From NCBI RefSeq assembly GCF_900113085.1, contig NZ_FOOC01000011.1, positions 1 through 64,000 of the forward strand: DNA of 64,000 nucleotides, given 5' to 3'. A program made the position numbers and the translations under genes. This DNA is from Fontimonas thermophila (GTDB lineage Bacteria > Pseudomonadota > Gammaproteobacteria > Nevskiales > Nevskiaceae). Shown piece after piece: positions 39,227-48,530 of the stretch (positions are counted from its first letter, which is position 1; each line of letters starts with the position of its first letter). Under the pieces are notes generated by a model that saw only the letters and a program-made list of their open reading frames with translations, had not been told where the DNA came from and did not search any database.

Positions 39227-41386
39227 TCATGCCCGCCAGACGCGCTCGATCCACTCGATGCGGCGCAGACGGCGCAGCACGCGCGCGAGATGGATGCGGT
39301 TCTTCACCGTGATGACGAAGCGCATCTCGACGATCTCGCCGCCGGCGCGGTCTGGCATCTGCACATTCTCGATCGAAGATTCGGCGTTGGAAATCTCGGT
39401 CGTGATCCGCGCCAGCAGGCCACGCTTGTTGTGCGCCTTGATCCGCACCTCGGCGAGAAAATCTCCCTGAACCTTCTCCGACCAGGCCAGCGGCACCCAG
39501 TCCTGGGGGCGGCCCTTGGCATGCTTGCATTCGATGCGGTGCACGACGATACCCCGGCCTACGCTGACATGGCCGCGGATATCGTCGCCGGGCAGCGGAT
39601 GGCAGCATCGTGCGTAATCGAGCGCCAGCCCTTCGGTGCCCTCGATCGCCAGCGGTGCGGGTTTGCCCTGCGGCGCATCAGTCTGCTCCTTGGGCAGAAA
39701 CTGGCGGGCCACTAGCGCGGCGAGCCGCTGACCGCTGCCGATCGCGGCGTACAGCTCTTCGACATCGGTGAAATGATGGGCCGCCAGCACCGGAGCGAGC
39801 CGCTGCTCATCCTTGAGCACGCTGGATGGAATCGACAGCTCGCGCAGCGCGATTTCAAGAAGCCGCCGGCCGAGCCGCACGGCCTCGTCCTCGTGCTGCT
39901 GACGCAGGTAGTTGCGTATCGCCGAGCGCGCCTTGGCGGTCTTGACGAAATTGAGCCAGGCCGCGTTCGGGCGCGCATGGCGCGCAGTGATGATCTCGAC
40001 AGTCTGGCCGTTGTGCAGGACCGTGTTCAGCGGCTCGAGCACGCCATCGACGCGCGCGGCGACACAATGATCGCCGAGCTCGGAATGCACCGCGTAGGCA
40101 AAATCCACCGGCGTGGCGCCCTTGGGCAGGCGGCGGATCTCGCCCTTGGGTGTGAATACGTAAACCTCGTCCGGAAACAGATCGATCTTGACGTGCTCGA
40201 TGAAATCCATCGGGCTGGCGCCACCGAAATCGTTGAACAGTCCGGCAACCCATTCGTGCGCGCGTGCCTGCGGGGCTCCGGCGCCGTCGCGTGCGCCCTG
40301 CTTGTATTGCCAGTGCGCGGCGATCCCGCTCTCGGCGACATGGTGCATGTCGCGCGTGCGGATCTGCACTTCGATCTTGTGGCCGCCAGGACCGATGCAG
40401 GCGGTATGTAGAGACTGATAGCCATTGGACTTGGGATTGGCGATGTAGTCGTCGAATTGCTGCGGCACCGGCTTGTAGACGTGATGCACGACCCCGAGCG
40501 CACGGTAACAGTCGTCCACCTTGGAGACGATGACGCGGAAGCCCAAGAGATCCATGACCTTGAGCAGTTTGAGCTTCTTGCGCCGCATCTTCTGGTAGAT
40601 GCTGTAGATGTTCTTCTGCCGGCCGACGACGCCCGCCCCGATGCCCTCCTCGCGCAGCGCCACCGACAGCCGCTGCTCGACCTCGCGGATGACCTTCTTG
40701 GCATCGCCGAGCTGTGCGCTCACCGCCTGCTGCAACACCGCGTAGCGCTTTGGATACAGCGCGGCGAAGGCCAGATCCTCGAGCTCGGTGCGCATCGAGT
40801 AGATGCCGAGCCGCTGCGCGATCGGCGCGTAGATCTCGAGTGTCTCGCGTGCGATGCGGTGCCGCTTCTCCGGCGCGACGTGCGCGAGCGTGCGCATGTT
40901 GTGCAGCCGGTCGGCGAGCTTGATCAGGATCACGCGCAGATCCTTGGTCATCGCGAGCAACAGCTTGCGGAAGCTCTCCGCCTGCTGCTCCGCGCGCGTA
41001 CGGCCCTCGACGCGGGTCACCTTGCTCACACCATCGACCAGTTCGGCGACATCGGCGCCAAACTCGAGCGCGAGCGACTCCTTGGACACACCGGTATCCT
41101 CGATGACGTCGTGCAGGATGGCTGCGATCAGCGTGGTGTGGTCGAGCCGCATCTCGGCCAGCGTGCGCGCCACTGCCAGCGGGTGATACACATACGGCTC
41201 GCCTGACGTGCGGTGCTGGCCTTCGTGCACGCTGGTGGCGAACTCGGCGGCGCGGCGCACTTCGGCCACCTGCTTGTCGGGCAGATAGGTCTCGAGCACA
41301 CGACACAGCGCGTCGATGCCGAACGCGCGCTCGACACGCTGCGTGCGGATCGCGTTGCTCAGCCGCTGGATCACCGACATGTCCAT
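39227..41386 (-). CDS. spoT: Bifunctional (p)ppGpp synthetase/hydrolase
   Basis: 719 residues with the complete long RSH layout. Hydrolase HD domain (about 25-190) with intact HDVIEDT and [12 protein letters not shown]; synthetase domain (about 230-350) with GFRVIV and the substrate loop [17 protein letters not shown] domain with [28 protein letters not shown] (in parts); helical and zinc-finger-like region ([11 protein letters not shown]); and C-terminal ACT domain ([22 protein letters not shown]). The intact HD site and overall sequence favour SpoT rather than a synthetase-only RelA. It heads the spoT-ridA-recG group. Confidence 0.97.
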   Translation of the reverse strand: MDMSVIQRLSNAIRTQRVERAFGIDALCRVLETYLPDKQVAEVRRAAEFATSVHEGQHRTSGEPYVYHPLAVARTLAEMRLDHTTLIAAILHDVIEDTGVSKESLALEFGADVAELVDGVSKVTRVEGRTRAEQQAESFRKLLLAMTKDLRVILIKLADRLHNMRTLAHVAPEKRHRIARETLEIYAPIAQRLGIYSMRTELEDLAFAALYPKRYAVLQQAVSAQLGDAKKVIREVEQRLSVALREEGIGAGVVGRQKNIYSIYQKMRRKKLKLLKVMDLLGFRVIVSKVDDCYRALGVVHHVYKPVPQQFDDYIANPKSNGYQSLHTACIGPGGHKIEVQIRTRDMHHVAESGIAAHWQYKQGARDGAGAPQARAHEWVAGLFNDFGGASPMDFIEHVKIDLFPDEVYVFTPKGEIRRLPKGATPVDFAYAVHSELGDHCVAARVDGVLEPLNTVLHNGQTVEIITARHARPNAAWLNFVKTAKARSAIRNYLRQQHEDEAVRLGRRLLEIALRELSIPSSVLKDEQRLAPVLAAHHFTDVEELYAAIGSGQRLAALVARQFLPKEQTDAPQGKPAPLAIEGTEGLALDYARCCHPLPGDDIRGHVSVGRGIVVHRIECKHAKGRPQDWVPLAWSEKVQGDFLAEVRIKAHNKRGLLARITTEISNAESSIENVQMPDRAGGEIVEMRFVITVKNRIHLARVLRRLRRIEWIERVWRA

Positions 41387-41416
41387 GCCGCCAGTATAGG
41401 CCTGCGCTCGCGCACA

Positions 41417-41438
41417 CCGGGGGCGGGCTTGCCCCCGG
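41417..41438. repeat. GC-rich hairpin between spoT and the Cys-pair gene
   Basis: CCGGGGGC, loop GGGCTT, GCCCCCGG: a perfect 8-bp stem in the divergent gap of 80 bases. The GGGCTTGCCCC core resembles REP-like extragenic hairpins of Pseudomonas. No second copy was noticed in this window. Confidence 0.45.
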
Positions 41439-41466
41439 CACGGCGGTCTGCGAAGCTGCGCGCCCC

Positions 41467-41868
41467 ATGCGTCCCGCTACCCGCCCGTTGGCCTGGATCG
41501 GCATCCTCGTGCTGCTCGTGCAGCTGTGGGTGCCGTCCGTGCACGCCACGGCCTATGCCCAGCGCCACGGCAACGCGCTGGCCTACGCCATCTGCGGCAG
41601 CGGTTCGCCGGCGCTGCAGGCGCTGCTGCTCGCCCGCCTGCCAGACGAGGTCAAACGAGCGCTCGATGACCGGACCACCGCCACCCCGCTGGCAGACTGC
41701 GCGCTGTGCGCTGCGGTTCATGGCAGCCCGGCCGCCGGCGTACCGGCGGTGCCGGCCATCGTGCCCCGACCCGCAGCGCCGGCCGCGGTCATCCCAGCGA
41801 TATCCGCCAACCTTGGCGCATCACCGGTCCTGACGCCGCCGGCCCGCGGCCCTCCGACTCCAGGCTGA
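41467..41868 (+). CDS. Small exported Cys-pair protein, DUF2946-like
   Basis: 133 residues. Signal/anchor helix at the N-terminus (about 8-28, ending VHATAYA), a middle containing YAICGSGSPALQAL, then CALCAAVHG, and a long Pro/Ala-rich tail. The N-terminal helix plus a CxxC-type pair followed by His is the pattern of DUF2946, a family of unknown function often found near copper or TonB genes in proteobacteria; that assignment is tentative. It starts a three-gene plus-strand set with the next two genes. Confidence 0.6.
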   Translation: MRPATRPLAWIGILVLLVQLWVPSVHATAYAQRHGNALAYAICGSGSPALQALLLARLPDEVKRALDDRTTATPLADCALCAAVHGSPAAGVPAVPAIVPRPAAPAAVIPAISANLGASPVLTPPARGPPTPG

Positions 41869-41950
41869 ACGTGTAGCCCTGCGGCATGCCTGCGTGCCGC
41901 AGCTTCCCGTCACAGCGGCCGTTTCTTTCGGCCATATCAGGAGTCTTCCG

Positions 41951-42850
41951 ATGATTTGGATGCATCCGCTGCGCGCGGCGGCCTGCGCGAGCCTGGTCGT
42001 GCTCGCCGCCAGCCCGCCCGCGCAGGCTTGTTCGACCTGTAAATGCGGTGACTACAGCATCACCCTGCTCGGCACCGAAAAACCCTACGCCGGGCGGCTG
42101 CGCGGCGCACTGGACGTGCTCGTGCGCAGCGAAACCCAGGGGCGCGGCGCCAGCGCCCGCGAAACCGACGAATGGCGCAATACGCTCGGCTTTTCCTACA
42201 GCCTCAGCGAGACGCTCATCCTCGGCGCGCAATGGCCGTGGGTACGCAAGCGCATCCGCGACGCCAATCTTGCCGAGCTGGAAGCGCAAGGCTGGGGCGA
42301 TGCGGATCTGGTCGCGTGGTGGTCGCCCTACCGCAGCGGTGATCCGAGCCTCAAGCAGATTGCCGGCCTGCGCTTCGGTCTGCGCGTTCCCACCGGCGAG
42401 GAGATCGCACGCAACGGCAGCGCGCTCGACATCGATGTCCAGCCCGACGCTGGTGCGCTCGCACCCAATCTCGGTGCCTGGTATCGCTACTACCGCTTCC
42501 CGTGGCTGCTCAGCGTCTCCGGCACTTATTACTTCTACGGCGAGGGACGGCAGAACTTCGATCCCGGCGATGCGGCGACGGCCTCGCTGCTCGGCCAATA
42601 CGCGATCGACCCCAACTGGGCCATCCAGCTCGGGCTCGATCTGCGGCATGCGCAGCGCAACCGCTTCGATGGCACGCCCGATGCGGACTCGGGCGGCACG
42701 CTGGGCATGGTCTACACCGGCATCGCCGCGCGCTTTTTACAGGAGCTGTCGGTTAGCGCCGGCGCGCAGCTGCCGGTGATCGAAAACCTCCATGGCGCAC
42801 AGGATGAAGACGCCGTGCTGCGCCTGTCTTTGGCTTACGACTTTCGTTGA
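41951..42850 (+). CDS. Outer-membrane-like beta-strand protein with N-terminal Cys motif
   Basis: 299 residues from ATG 41951, supported by AGGAG eight bases upstream. The signal peptide ends near AQA, so the mature protein begins with CSTCKCGDYS. The remainder alternates amphipathic strands (LRGALDVLVRSE, NTLGFSYSLSETLILGAQW, LSVSGTYYFYGEG, IQLGLDLRHAQ, RLSLAYDFR), consistent with an outer-membrane barrel of about 12 strands. The CxxCxCG start could ligate a metal. It resembles proteins annotated only as putative transporter. It is followed 11 bases later by the His-rich lipoprotein, suggesting a shared job in metal handling. Confidence 0.65.
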   Translation: MIWMHPLRAAACASLVVLAASPPAQACSTCKCGDYSITLLGTEKPYAGRLRGALDVLVRSETQGRGASARETDEWRNTLGFSYSLSETLILGAQWPWVRKRIRDANLAELEAQGWGDADLVAWWSPYRSGDPSLKQIAGLRFGLRVPTGEEIARNGSALDIDVQPDAGALAPNLGAWYRYYRFPWLLSVSGTYYFYGEGRQNFDPGDAATASLLGQYAIDPNWAIQLGLDLRHAQRNRFDGTPDADSGGTLGMVYTGIAARFLQELSVSAGAQLPVIENLHGAQDEDAVLRLSLAYDFR

Positions 42851-42861
42851 GGAATGGGACG

Positions 42862-43704
42862 ATGAAACGTTTGTTCTTGTTCGGCAGCGCGCTGCTGCTC
42901 AGCGCCTGCGGCAGCGGCGACAGCCGCGACGGCATCCACGCCGAGGTCTCGGCGCTGCATCACACCCACGATGCCGCGATGACGACGGCGCATACCGCGA
43001 ACTACGCGCCGAAGCACTCGACATCCAATTACAAGACTTTCCGCCGCGAGGACGGCATGCGCATCGACCTGCAGCGCGGATTGCTGGGTATAAGCCCGGT
43101 GGCGCTCGAACCTTGCGGCATCCATGCCGCTGCGCTGGTTCGCAAAATCGCGGATGCCTTACTGCCGGCTGCGCATGCGCATGGTGGCGAAACACACGAT
43201 ACCGGTGACTTTATCGACGTCCTCGAACCCGATCTGAACACCATCGTCGATCTCGGATCGCTGCCTGCGGAACCGGGCGAATACTGCGGTCTTGTCGTCG
43301 AGCTGCTGCCAGCGCCCGCCGGCACGCAGATCGGAACAGACGATGGACCACTCGATATCGGCGGACAGTCAATCGTCGTCTCGCCGTGCTATTACCCGAA
43401 TACGGTCGGCGTTCCCGAGCTGCCGGCAGAGCGCACGGCAGACAATGCGCCGCTGTTTGCGCACGAGTGCATCGATGCCGCCTATGGCGGACCTGCGCTG
43501 CGCACGACGCTTGCCTTCGAGACGCCCGTTACCCTGAACGGCGAACATCGTCATCTCGAAGTCACCGTCGGCGTGATCTACGACCGCTGGTTCGAGGGCA
43601 TCGCAATGGACCGTCTGGCCAGCGATACCGCCGAGCAGGGCCGGTTCGCGCAGCAGGTGCTCGCGAGCCTGCACGTGCACGCCGTCGGCGATCACGCCGA
43701 CTGA
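42862..43704 (+). CDS. His-rich lipoprotein of unknown function
   Basis: 280 residues from ATG 42862 with GAGGAATGGGACG upstream. A lipobox (LLSACGSG) gives a lipid anchor. The mature N-terminus is His-rich (LHHTHDAAMTTAHTANYAPKH) and a second cluster AHAHGGETHD follows, both good candidate Zn/Cu ligands. The C-terminal half has strand motifs (HRHLEVTVGVIYDRWFEGI) that recall the MbnP-like periplasmic metal-binding proteins; this resemblance is weak and inferred. Two Cys (EPCGIH, GEYCGLV) and another pair (SPCYYP, HECIDA) may form disulfides. It is the last gene of the three-gene set and ends in a long hairpin. Confidence 0.65.
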   Translation: MKRLFLFGSALLLSACGSGDSRDGIHAEVSALHHTHDAAMTTAHTANYAPKHSTSNYKTFRREDGMRIDLQRGLLGISPVALEPCGIHAAALVRKIADALLPAAHAHGGETHDTGDFIDVLEPDLNTIVDLGSLPAEPGEYCGLVVELLPAPAGTQIGTDDGPLDIGGQSIVVSPCYYPNTVGVPELPAERTADNAPLFAHECIDAAYGGPALRTTLAFETPVTLNGEHRHLEVTVGVIYDRWFEGIAMDRLASDTAEQGRFAQQVLASLHVHAVGDHAD

Positions 43705-43717
43705 CCCACCGGCGCCA

Positions 43718-43754
43718 CGGAAGCGGTCGGCGCCTGGTGTGCCGGCCGCTTCCG
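43718..43754. terminator. Long convergent hairpin
   Basis: CGGAAGCGG (43718-43726) pairs with CCGCTTCCG (43746-43754), and an inner CGGC/GCCG extends the stem to 14 positions with one T-G pair, loop nine bases. It lies between the convergent lipoprotein and Omp85-fusion genes. No T-tract follows on either strand, so termination may be Rho-assisted. Confidence 0.5.
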
Positions 43755-43767
43755 ATCAAAAGCCGTT

Positions 43768-45777
43768 TCAAAAGCCGTTGCGATAGCCGTAAAAGCGCGC
43801 GCTGTCGCCGGAGAGTGGCAGCGCGACGCCGGCTTCGAACTCGACCCCCACCAGCCGCGGCACGCGGATCCGCAAACCCAGCCCCAGACTCCAGTGCACG
43901 GTGGTATCCAGATCATCGGCATCGTCGTAGACATTGCCGGCCTCGATGCTGGCCACAAAACGCAGCCAATCCCAACCGAAGGGGCGCAGATAACTCAAGG
44001 TCGCCAAGTAATAGGCGCCACCCGCGAAACTGTTGCGCGCATAACCGCGCAGTCCCTGGGTGCCGCCGAGCGAGAACGGCGGAATCTCCTGACGTCCGCC
44101 ATGGGCGCTGCCGAGCTTGAGGCCATATTCGAGCGTCTGATGGGGGACCTCGCCCAGGGCGAGCGCGCGGCGGTATTCGGCGGTCAGCCGGGTGTAGCTG
44201 TAATCCGACAGCAGATGCTGATCGGCGATCTCGTAGCGCAGACCTAAAACCGTGCCCTCCTCGCTGAACACATAATCGTGCTCGTCGCGGTAGCCGAGCA
44301 GGGCGACCAGCGCGTACGTATCGCCCCACGGCGCCGGCGCATCCTCGCCCGCGGTCCGCTGGCTGCGCCAGAGCAACCCGCCGCCCGCGCTCCAGCCCTG
44401 GCTCGCTGCGCCGCGCTCGCCAAACTTGCGCGTCGCGAGCAACTGCAGCTCATCGATGGTTTCGTCATACGACACGGCAGCGCCATCGAGCAGCGTGACC
44501 GGGGTCGTCGTCTGTGAAATCTTGAAACTGAGCGTGTACGGCGTCCCCCATGCGAACGGGGCCTGGTAACTGACCAGATAGCCGAGCTGACGGCCACGCC
44601 CGCGTTCGCGCCGATCGGCGCTGCTGACGAGCGCGCGCAGACCGTGATTGAGACCGAACACATTGTTCCAGCGCAGCTCGGCGCCTATCGAATCCTGCCC
44701 GTCGCTGTTCGCGGACAGGCGCGGATACGCCAGCACATACCATTTCTCGCGCACCACGAACACCACGCGCACACCGTCATCGAGCGGTTCCTGCACGGCA
44801 TCGACCATACGGAACAAACCGAGATCGAGGATCGCCTGGCGGCTGCTCTCGATCAGCGCAGGGTCGGCGGCATCGCCGGCGCGCAGGGGAATCTCGCGCA
44901 GCATCACCTCGGGCTGGGTCACCGCATTGCCGCGAAATGCGATCTCGCGCACCACGGGCAGGTCATCGGCACGCGCCACCCCGCTGCCGGCGAGCATCGC
45001 CAGCAACAAGGCCACACCGAACAAAACGGCAATCTGACCGCCCCCGGACTGTGCCGGCGCGACCGCGGCGGGACCCGCCGGTCGTCCCAGCATCGGCCCC
45101 GCCAGGGCATGCGCCACACTCCAGGCGATGAATGCGCTCCAGAGGTCATGGGAAGGGAAATGCGCGCCACGCAGCCATTGCAGCAGGGCAAAACTCAGCC
45201 CCAGCATGAGCGCCGCGACAAAAGCCGCACCGGCCCCGGGGCGACCACGCCGGCGCAGCAGCACGGACAGCGCCAGCAGCGCGAACGCACCAGAAGAATG
45301 GCCGCCGGGGAAGCAGCGGCCGCCACCGCCATCCCGCGGATCGAAGAGATGCCGGTAGGGTCGTTCGCCGCCATAGCCGGCGAGATCCCAGGGGCAGTCG
45401 AGCGCGGTCACCTGCTTGAGTCCACCGACGGTGGCCGTGGTGAGCGCGATGCAGGCCAGCAGATAGAGCGCGTCGCGGCGCAGCGGGCGCAGACGCGGTC
45501 GCACAAAGCCGCCGACGAACACGGCGAGCGCGGCCGATGCGACCAGCACGATGAATCCGGTCTGTCCCCGATGCAGCACGGTCTGCGCCCAGAACGCACG
45601 GCGGGCGGGGAACTCCCCGCGCGCGGGATCGAAGAAATGATCGAGCAGCCAGCGGTCGAAGCCTGCGTAGGCAGACAGCAGCGCGAGCACCGCCAGCGCC
45701 AATGCGACCGGCAGGTAGGCGCCGGCCAGATCGGCGAGCACCGACGCAGGCACCGCACCATGCGAATGGCGACGCAC
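43768..45777 (-). CDS. PAP2 phosphatase fused to a POTRA/Omp85 outer-membrane barrel
   Basis: 669 residues from GTG 45777, 11 bases after the sulfatase stop. Residues 1-225 form a six-helix PAP2 lipid phosphatase with intact motifs: GGLKQVTALDCPWDLAGYGG, CFPGGHSSGAFAL and LRGAHFPSHDLWSAF. Residues 249-270 look like a second, internal signal peptide ending GVARA. After it come one POTRA domain (VVREIAFRGNAVTQPEVML, about 273-345) and a 16-strand-type Omp85/TamA barrel with SLGGTQGLRGY, ending in YGYRNGF. No stop separates the halves. Cleavage at residue 270, or internal initiation at ATG 45093 (M229), would yield two proteins, one in each membrane. Omp85 proteins insert or move proteins or lipids at the outer membrane. 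Confidence 0.88.
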   Translation of the reverse strand: MRRHSHGAVPASVLADLAGAYLPVALALAVLALLSAYAGFDRWLLDHFFDPARGEFPARRAFWAQTVLHRGQTGFIVLVASAALAVFVGGFVRPRLRPLRRDALYLLACIALTTATVGGLKQVTALDCPWDLAGYGGERPYRHLFDPRDGGGGRCFPGGHSSGAFALLALSVLLRRRGRPGAGAAFVAALMLGLSFALLQWLRGAHFPSHDLWSAFIAWSVAHALAGPMLGRPAGPAAVAPAQSGGGQIAVLFGVALLLAMLAGSGVARADDLPVVREIAFRGNAVTQPEVMLREIPLRAGDAADPALIESSRQAILDLGLFRMVDAVQEPLDDGVRVVFVVREKWYVLAYPRLSANSDGQDSIGAELRWNNVFGLNHGLRALVSSADRRERGRGRQLGYLVSYQAPFAWGTPYTLSFKISQTTTPVTLLDGAAVSYDETIDELQLLATRKFGERGAASQGWSAGGGLLWRSQRTAGEDAPAPWGDTYALVALLGYRDEHDYVFSEEGTVLGLRYEIADQHLLSDYSYTRLTAEYRRALALGEVPHQTLEYGLKLGSAHGGRQEIPPFSLGGTQGLRGYARNSFAGGAYYLATLSYLRPFGWDWLRFVASIEAGNVYDDADDLDTTVHWSLGLGLRIRVPRLVGVEFEAGVALPLSGDSARFYGYRNGF

Positions 45778-45788
45778 TCGTCCCCCGC

Positions 45789-47768
45789 CTAGCGGTAGCG
45801 CCGTTCGGTGAACTGCGTGTAGGCCGTCTGGTAATAGGCGATCGCCAGATCGATCAGCGCCGGATCGTCGGCAATCGGCGCAAAACGCGTCGTTTCCGGC
45901 CCCGGCGCGCCCGGCAGGCGCGTATAACGCTGGCAGTGCGCCGTCTTGCGCAGGCCGAGGATGCACAGCCGGTCGCCCTGCAGCGCGGCGACATCGTGGT
46001 TGTGATTGAACAGCAGCGTGCGCGGCTCGCCCTCGGGCCAGGCGAGCACGTTCTGCCCGAAGAACGGCGCCTCATAGGCCAGGCCGAGCAATCCGAGCAC
46101 CGTGGGGGCGACGTCGATCTGACTCGTCGGCGTATCGACACGCCGCGGAGCCAGATGTGCCGGCGCGTAGAACAGCAGAGGGATCTCGTAGGTGTTGAGC
46201 GGCAGATCGGCTCGGCCATAGACGCGCGCACCGTGGTCGGCGACGATCACGAACAAGGTGTCGCGGAACCAGGGCTTGCGTGCCGCCATGCGGATGAAGC
46301 GGCCGAGGGCATGGTCGGCGTAGCGGACACCGGCCAGGCGCCCGCCCCCTTGAGGCGGCACCCCGGGCACGCCTTCCGGAAAAGTGAACGGCTTGTGATT
46401 CGACGCGCTCATGATCACCGCGAAGAACGGCCGGCCATCGGCGGCGCGCGCATCGAACCAGTCGAGCGCATTGTCCAGCAGATCCTCGTCGGACACACCC
46501 CAGATGTTGGCGAACCGCGGTTTGGGCATGCGCGCGCGATCGAGGATCGCAAAGCCATTGCTGCCGAAGTAGTGATTCATGTTGTCGAACGCGCCGTAGC
46601 CACCGTAGAGGAAGCTCGACTGATACCCGAGGCGATTCATGACCTTGCCCCAGGTCGCGATGTCCTCGTTGCCGGGGCGCTTGACGATCGATTCGCTCGG
46701 AATCGGTGGCAGCGAGGCAGTCAGCGCTTCGAGGCCGCGCACGGTGCGCGTGCCGGTGGCGTAGGCACGGGTGAACAGCACACCGTCCTGCGCCAGGCGG
46801 TCGAACTCCGGCGTCAACCCGCGTCGGTCGCCATAGGCACCGACGAACTCCGCACCCAAGGATTCTTCGACCAGCACGACGACGTTGAGCCGGCCGAGCC
46901 CTGCCGGATTGGCATTGTGACGGCGCGTGAGATCGCCATGCGGCAGATCGACGAAGCTCCCACCGCCGCGGCCCAGATCGGCGACGAGACGGTCGAACAT
47001 CACCTGCGCATCGCCAGTGCGGTAAAAAGACGGATAGTCGATGTGATTGGTGCGCAGCGCCGAGAAGAAACGCGCCGGACCATTGGCAGCAAGCTCATTG
47101 GCGAGGCGATCGCCGAACACATCCAACGTATTGGCCGTCCACAGCACCGCCATTGCTGCCGTCAATGCGCCATGCACGAGCAGAGCAACCATCCGCTGCC
47201 GCCATTGCGGCGCTGGCGCTGAGGCCTCGACGAACAGATACGGCCTGAGCGCGAAAACGATCAGCGCCGCGGCAAGCGCGATCGCGGTCAAGACCGGACC
47301 GACCGGATAACTCTCATCGATGTTGCCGATCACCTCGGTCGGATAGATCAGATAATCGACGGCGACCAGATTGAACCGCGAATCGAATTCCTCGAAGAAA
47401 AAGTACTCGGCGGCTCCGATGAATAACATGCCGGCGACGATCATCCATGCGACGGCGGCGAAGACAGACCGGCGCTGCGGCAGCCACGGAGCCAAGCCGA
47501 GCAACAGCGACACCGGCAGGAACAGATACACAGCTTGCGCAAGATCGTTGACCACGCCGAGCCCGCAAATCGCCGGCAATTCCGCAATCGACACACCGCC
47601 GGCGCGCCCGAACGCCCACCAGAGCAGCAGCCGCACACCAGCGCAGAGCGCAAGATAAACCCCGACCAGGGTGGCGAGCGGGCGCAGCCAGCGCCAGGAT
47701 GCGGCGGCGCCGCCTCCCGTGCGGACGGCGCTGCGCGCCGGCCAGGGCAGGGCAGTCGTCGTTTCCAT
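45789..47768 (-). CDS. LTA synthase family sulfatase (phosphoglycerol/phosphoethanolamine transferase type)
   Basis: 659 residues from ATG 47768, with AGAGGAATG upstream. Five N-terminal membrane helices (about 30-215) are followed by an alkaline-phosphatase-superfamily domain. Metal and nucleophile sites: VVVLVEESLGAEF (Glu), TRAYATGTRTVRGLEAL with the catalytic Thr, and IVADHGARVYG (Asp-His), with a His in LFNHNHDV. In Gram-negative cells this family adds phosphoglycerol or phosphoethanolamine head groups to periplasmic glucans or lipids rather than making lipoteichoic acid. The PAP2-Omp85 fusion follows, so both may act on the same phospho-lipid products (inference). Confidence 0.9.
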   Translation of the reverse strand: METTTALPWPARSAVRTGGGAAASWRWLRPLATLVGVYLALCAGVRLLLWWAFGRAGGVSIAELPAICGLGVVNDLAQAVYLFLPVSLLLGLAPWLPQRRSVFAAVAWMIVAGMLFIGAAEYFFFEEFDSRFNLVAVDYLIYPTEVIGNIDESYPVGPVLTAIALAAALIVFALRPYLFVEASAPAPQWRQRMVALLVHGALTAAMAVLWTANTLDVFGDRLANELAANGPARFFSALRTNHIDYPSFYRTGDAQVMFDRLVADLGRGGGSFVDLPHGDLTRRHNANPAGLGRLNVVVLVEESLGAEFVGAYGDRRGLTPEFDRLAQDGVLFTRAYATGTRTVRGLEALTASLPPIPSESIVKRPGNEDIATWGKVMNRLGYQSSFLYGGYGAFDNMNHYFGSNGFAILDRARMPKPRFANIWGVSDEDLLDNALDWFDARAADGRPFFAVIMSASNHKPFTFPEGVPGVPPQGGGRLAGVRYADHALGRFIRMAARKPWFRDTLFVIVADHGARVYGRADLPLNTYEIPLLFYAPAHLAPRRVDTPTSQIDVAPTVLGLLGLAYEAPFFGQNVLAWPEGEPRTLLFNHNHDVAALQGDRLCILGLRKTAHCQRYTRLPGAPGPETTRFAPIADDPALIDLAIAYYQTAYTQFTERRYR

Positions 47769-48047
47769 GCAGTCATTCCTCTCGTCGATGCCCACACTCG
47801 GGCTGTACGGGAACAACGGCACGCAAGGCCGATGCCGGCGCCGGGCATCGCGCCATCAATCACTCAAGCCGCTGAAAACAAAAAGAGATTTACGCCATCA
47901 CCAAGGCCGTCGGGGGAGACGGCGGCGCTGCAAATCCTGCGCGGCTGCAAAAATTGCAGACGTTTGCTGCAGGGCGCGGCAACGCTGGCCGGCACGCCGG
48001 CACATGCCTCGGTCGCCACCTCATCACCATGGGCGCCGATGCGGCCT

Positions 48048-48530
48048 TCACGGACAGGCCGGCAGTGGCGCCTGCGGCGGCCGGATACGCCCTTGGGCAT
48101 CCAGGGTCAGCACCACGCGCAAACCCTCGCCGAGCCAGCAATGGCCGAGATAGCCGATCGCCTGCGGCGTGGCGCGCACGAAGCGCGCCACGGCCTCCTC
48201 GGAAGCGAGCACATGGGGCGGCAATACGCCGTGGAAATATTGCGCGTTCCAGTACTCGTCGAGTGCCTCTGGGAGCTGTCCCAGGATTGCGACCGAAAAG
48301 CGTCGGCGCAGGGGATGGTCCGGCGGCAGGTTGACCGGCTGGATGCGCGCCCCATCGCGCCAGTACAGCCGGCGTCGCTTGTAAATCTGCGCGAGCATTT
48401 CGGCATCGAGCCGGCCGGTATCGACCGCCGGGTGCACGACGACGGCGATGACCGCATCCTCCGCCCGCGCAGCCGGCAGCAGCAGCGCACAGACGAGCGC
48501 ACCGGCACACCACCACCGGCTGCGACGCAT
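48048..48530 (-). CDS. Phosphate-binding (PstS-like) periplasmic protein, short form
   Basis: 160 residues with a signal peptide ending AARA. The body matches the second half of PstS-type binding proteins: LAQIYKRRRLYWRDGARIQPVNLP, FSVAILGQLPEALDEYWN, FHGVLPPHVLASEEAVARFV and QAIGYLG (in order). It lacks the second lobe of a full solute-binding protein. Its start overlaps the porin stop by one base, and both genes are divergent from a sensor kinase gene. It may be a sensor accessory or scavenging protein rather than part of a transporter; no ABC permease is present. Confidence 0.8.
   Translation of the reverse strand: MRRSRWWCAGALVCALLLPAARAEDAVIAVVVHPAVDTGRLDAEMLAQIYKRRRLYWRDGARIQPVNLPPDHPLRRRFSVAILGQLPEALDEYWNAQYFHGVLPPHVLASEEAVARFVRATPQAIGYLGHCWLGEGLRVVLTLDAQGRIRPPQAPLPACP

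Noticed and set aside
45789-47768. True lipoteichoic acid synthase
   Set aside because: The family match is clear but the organism has outer-membrane proteins; Gram-negative members modify other polymers or lipids.
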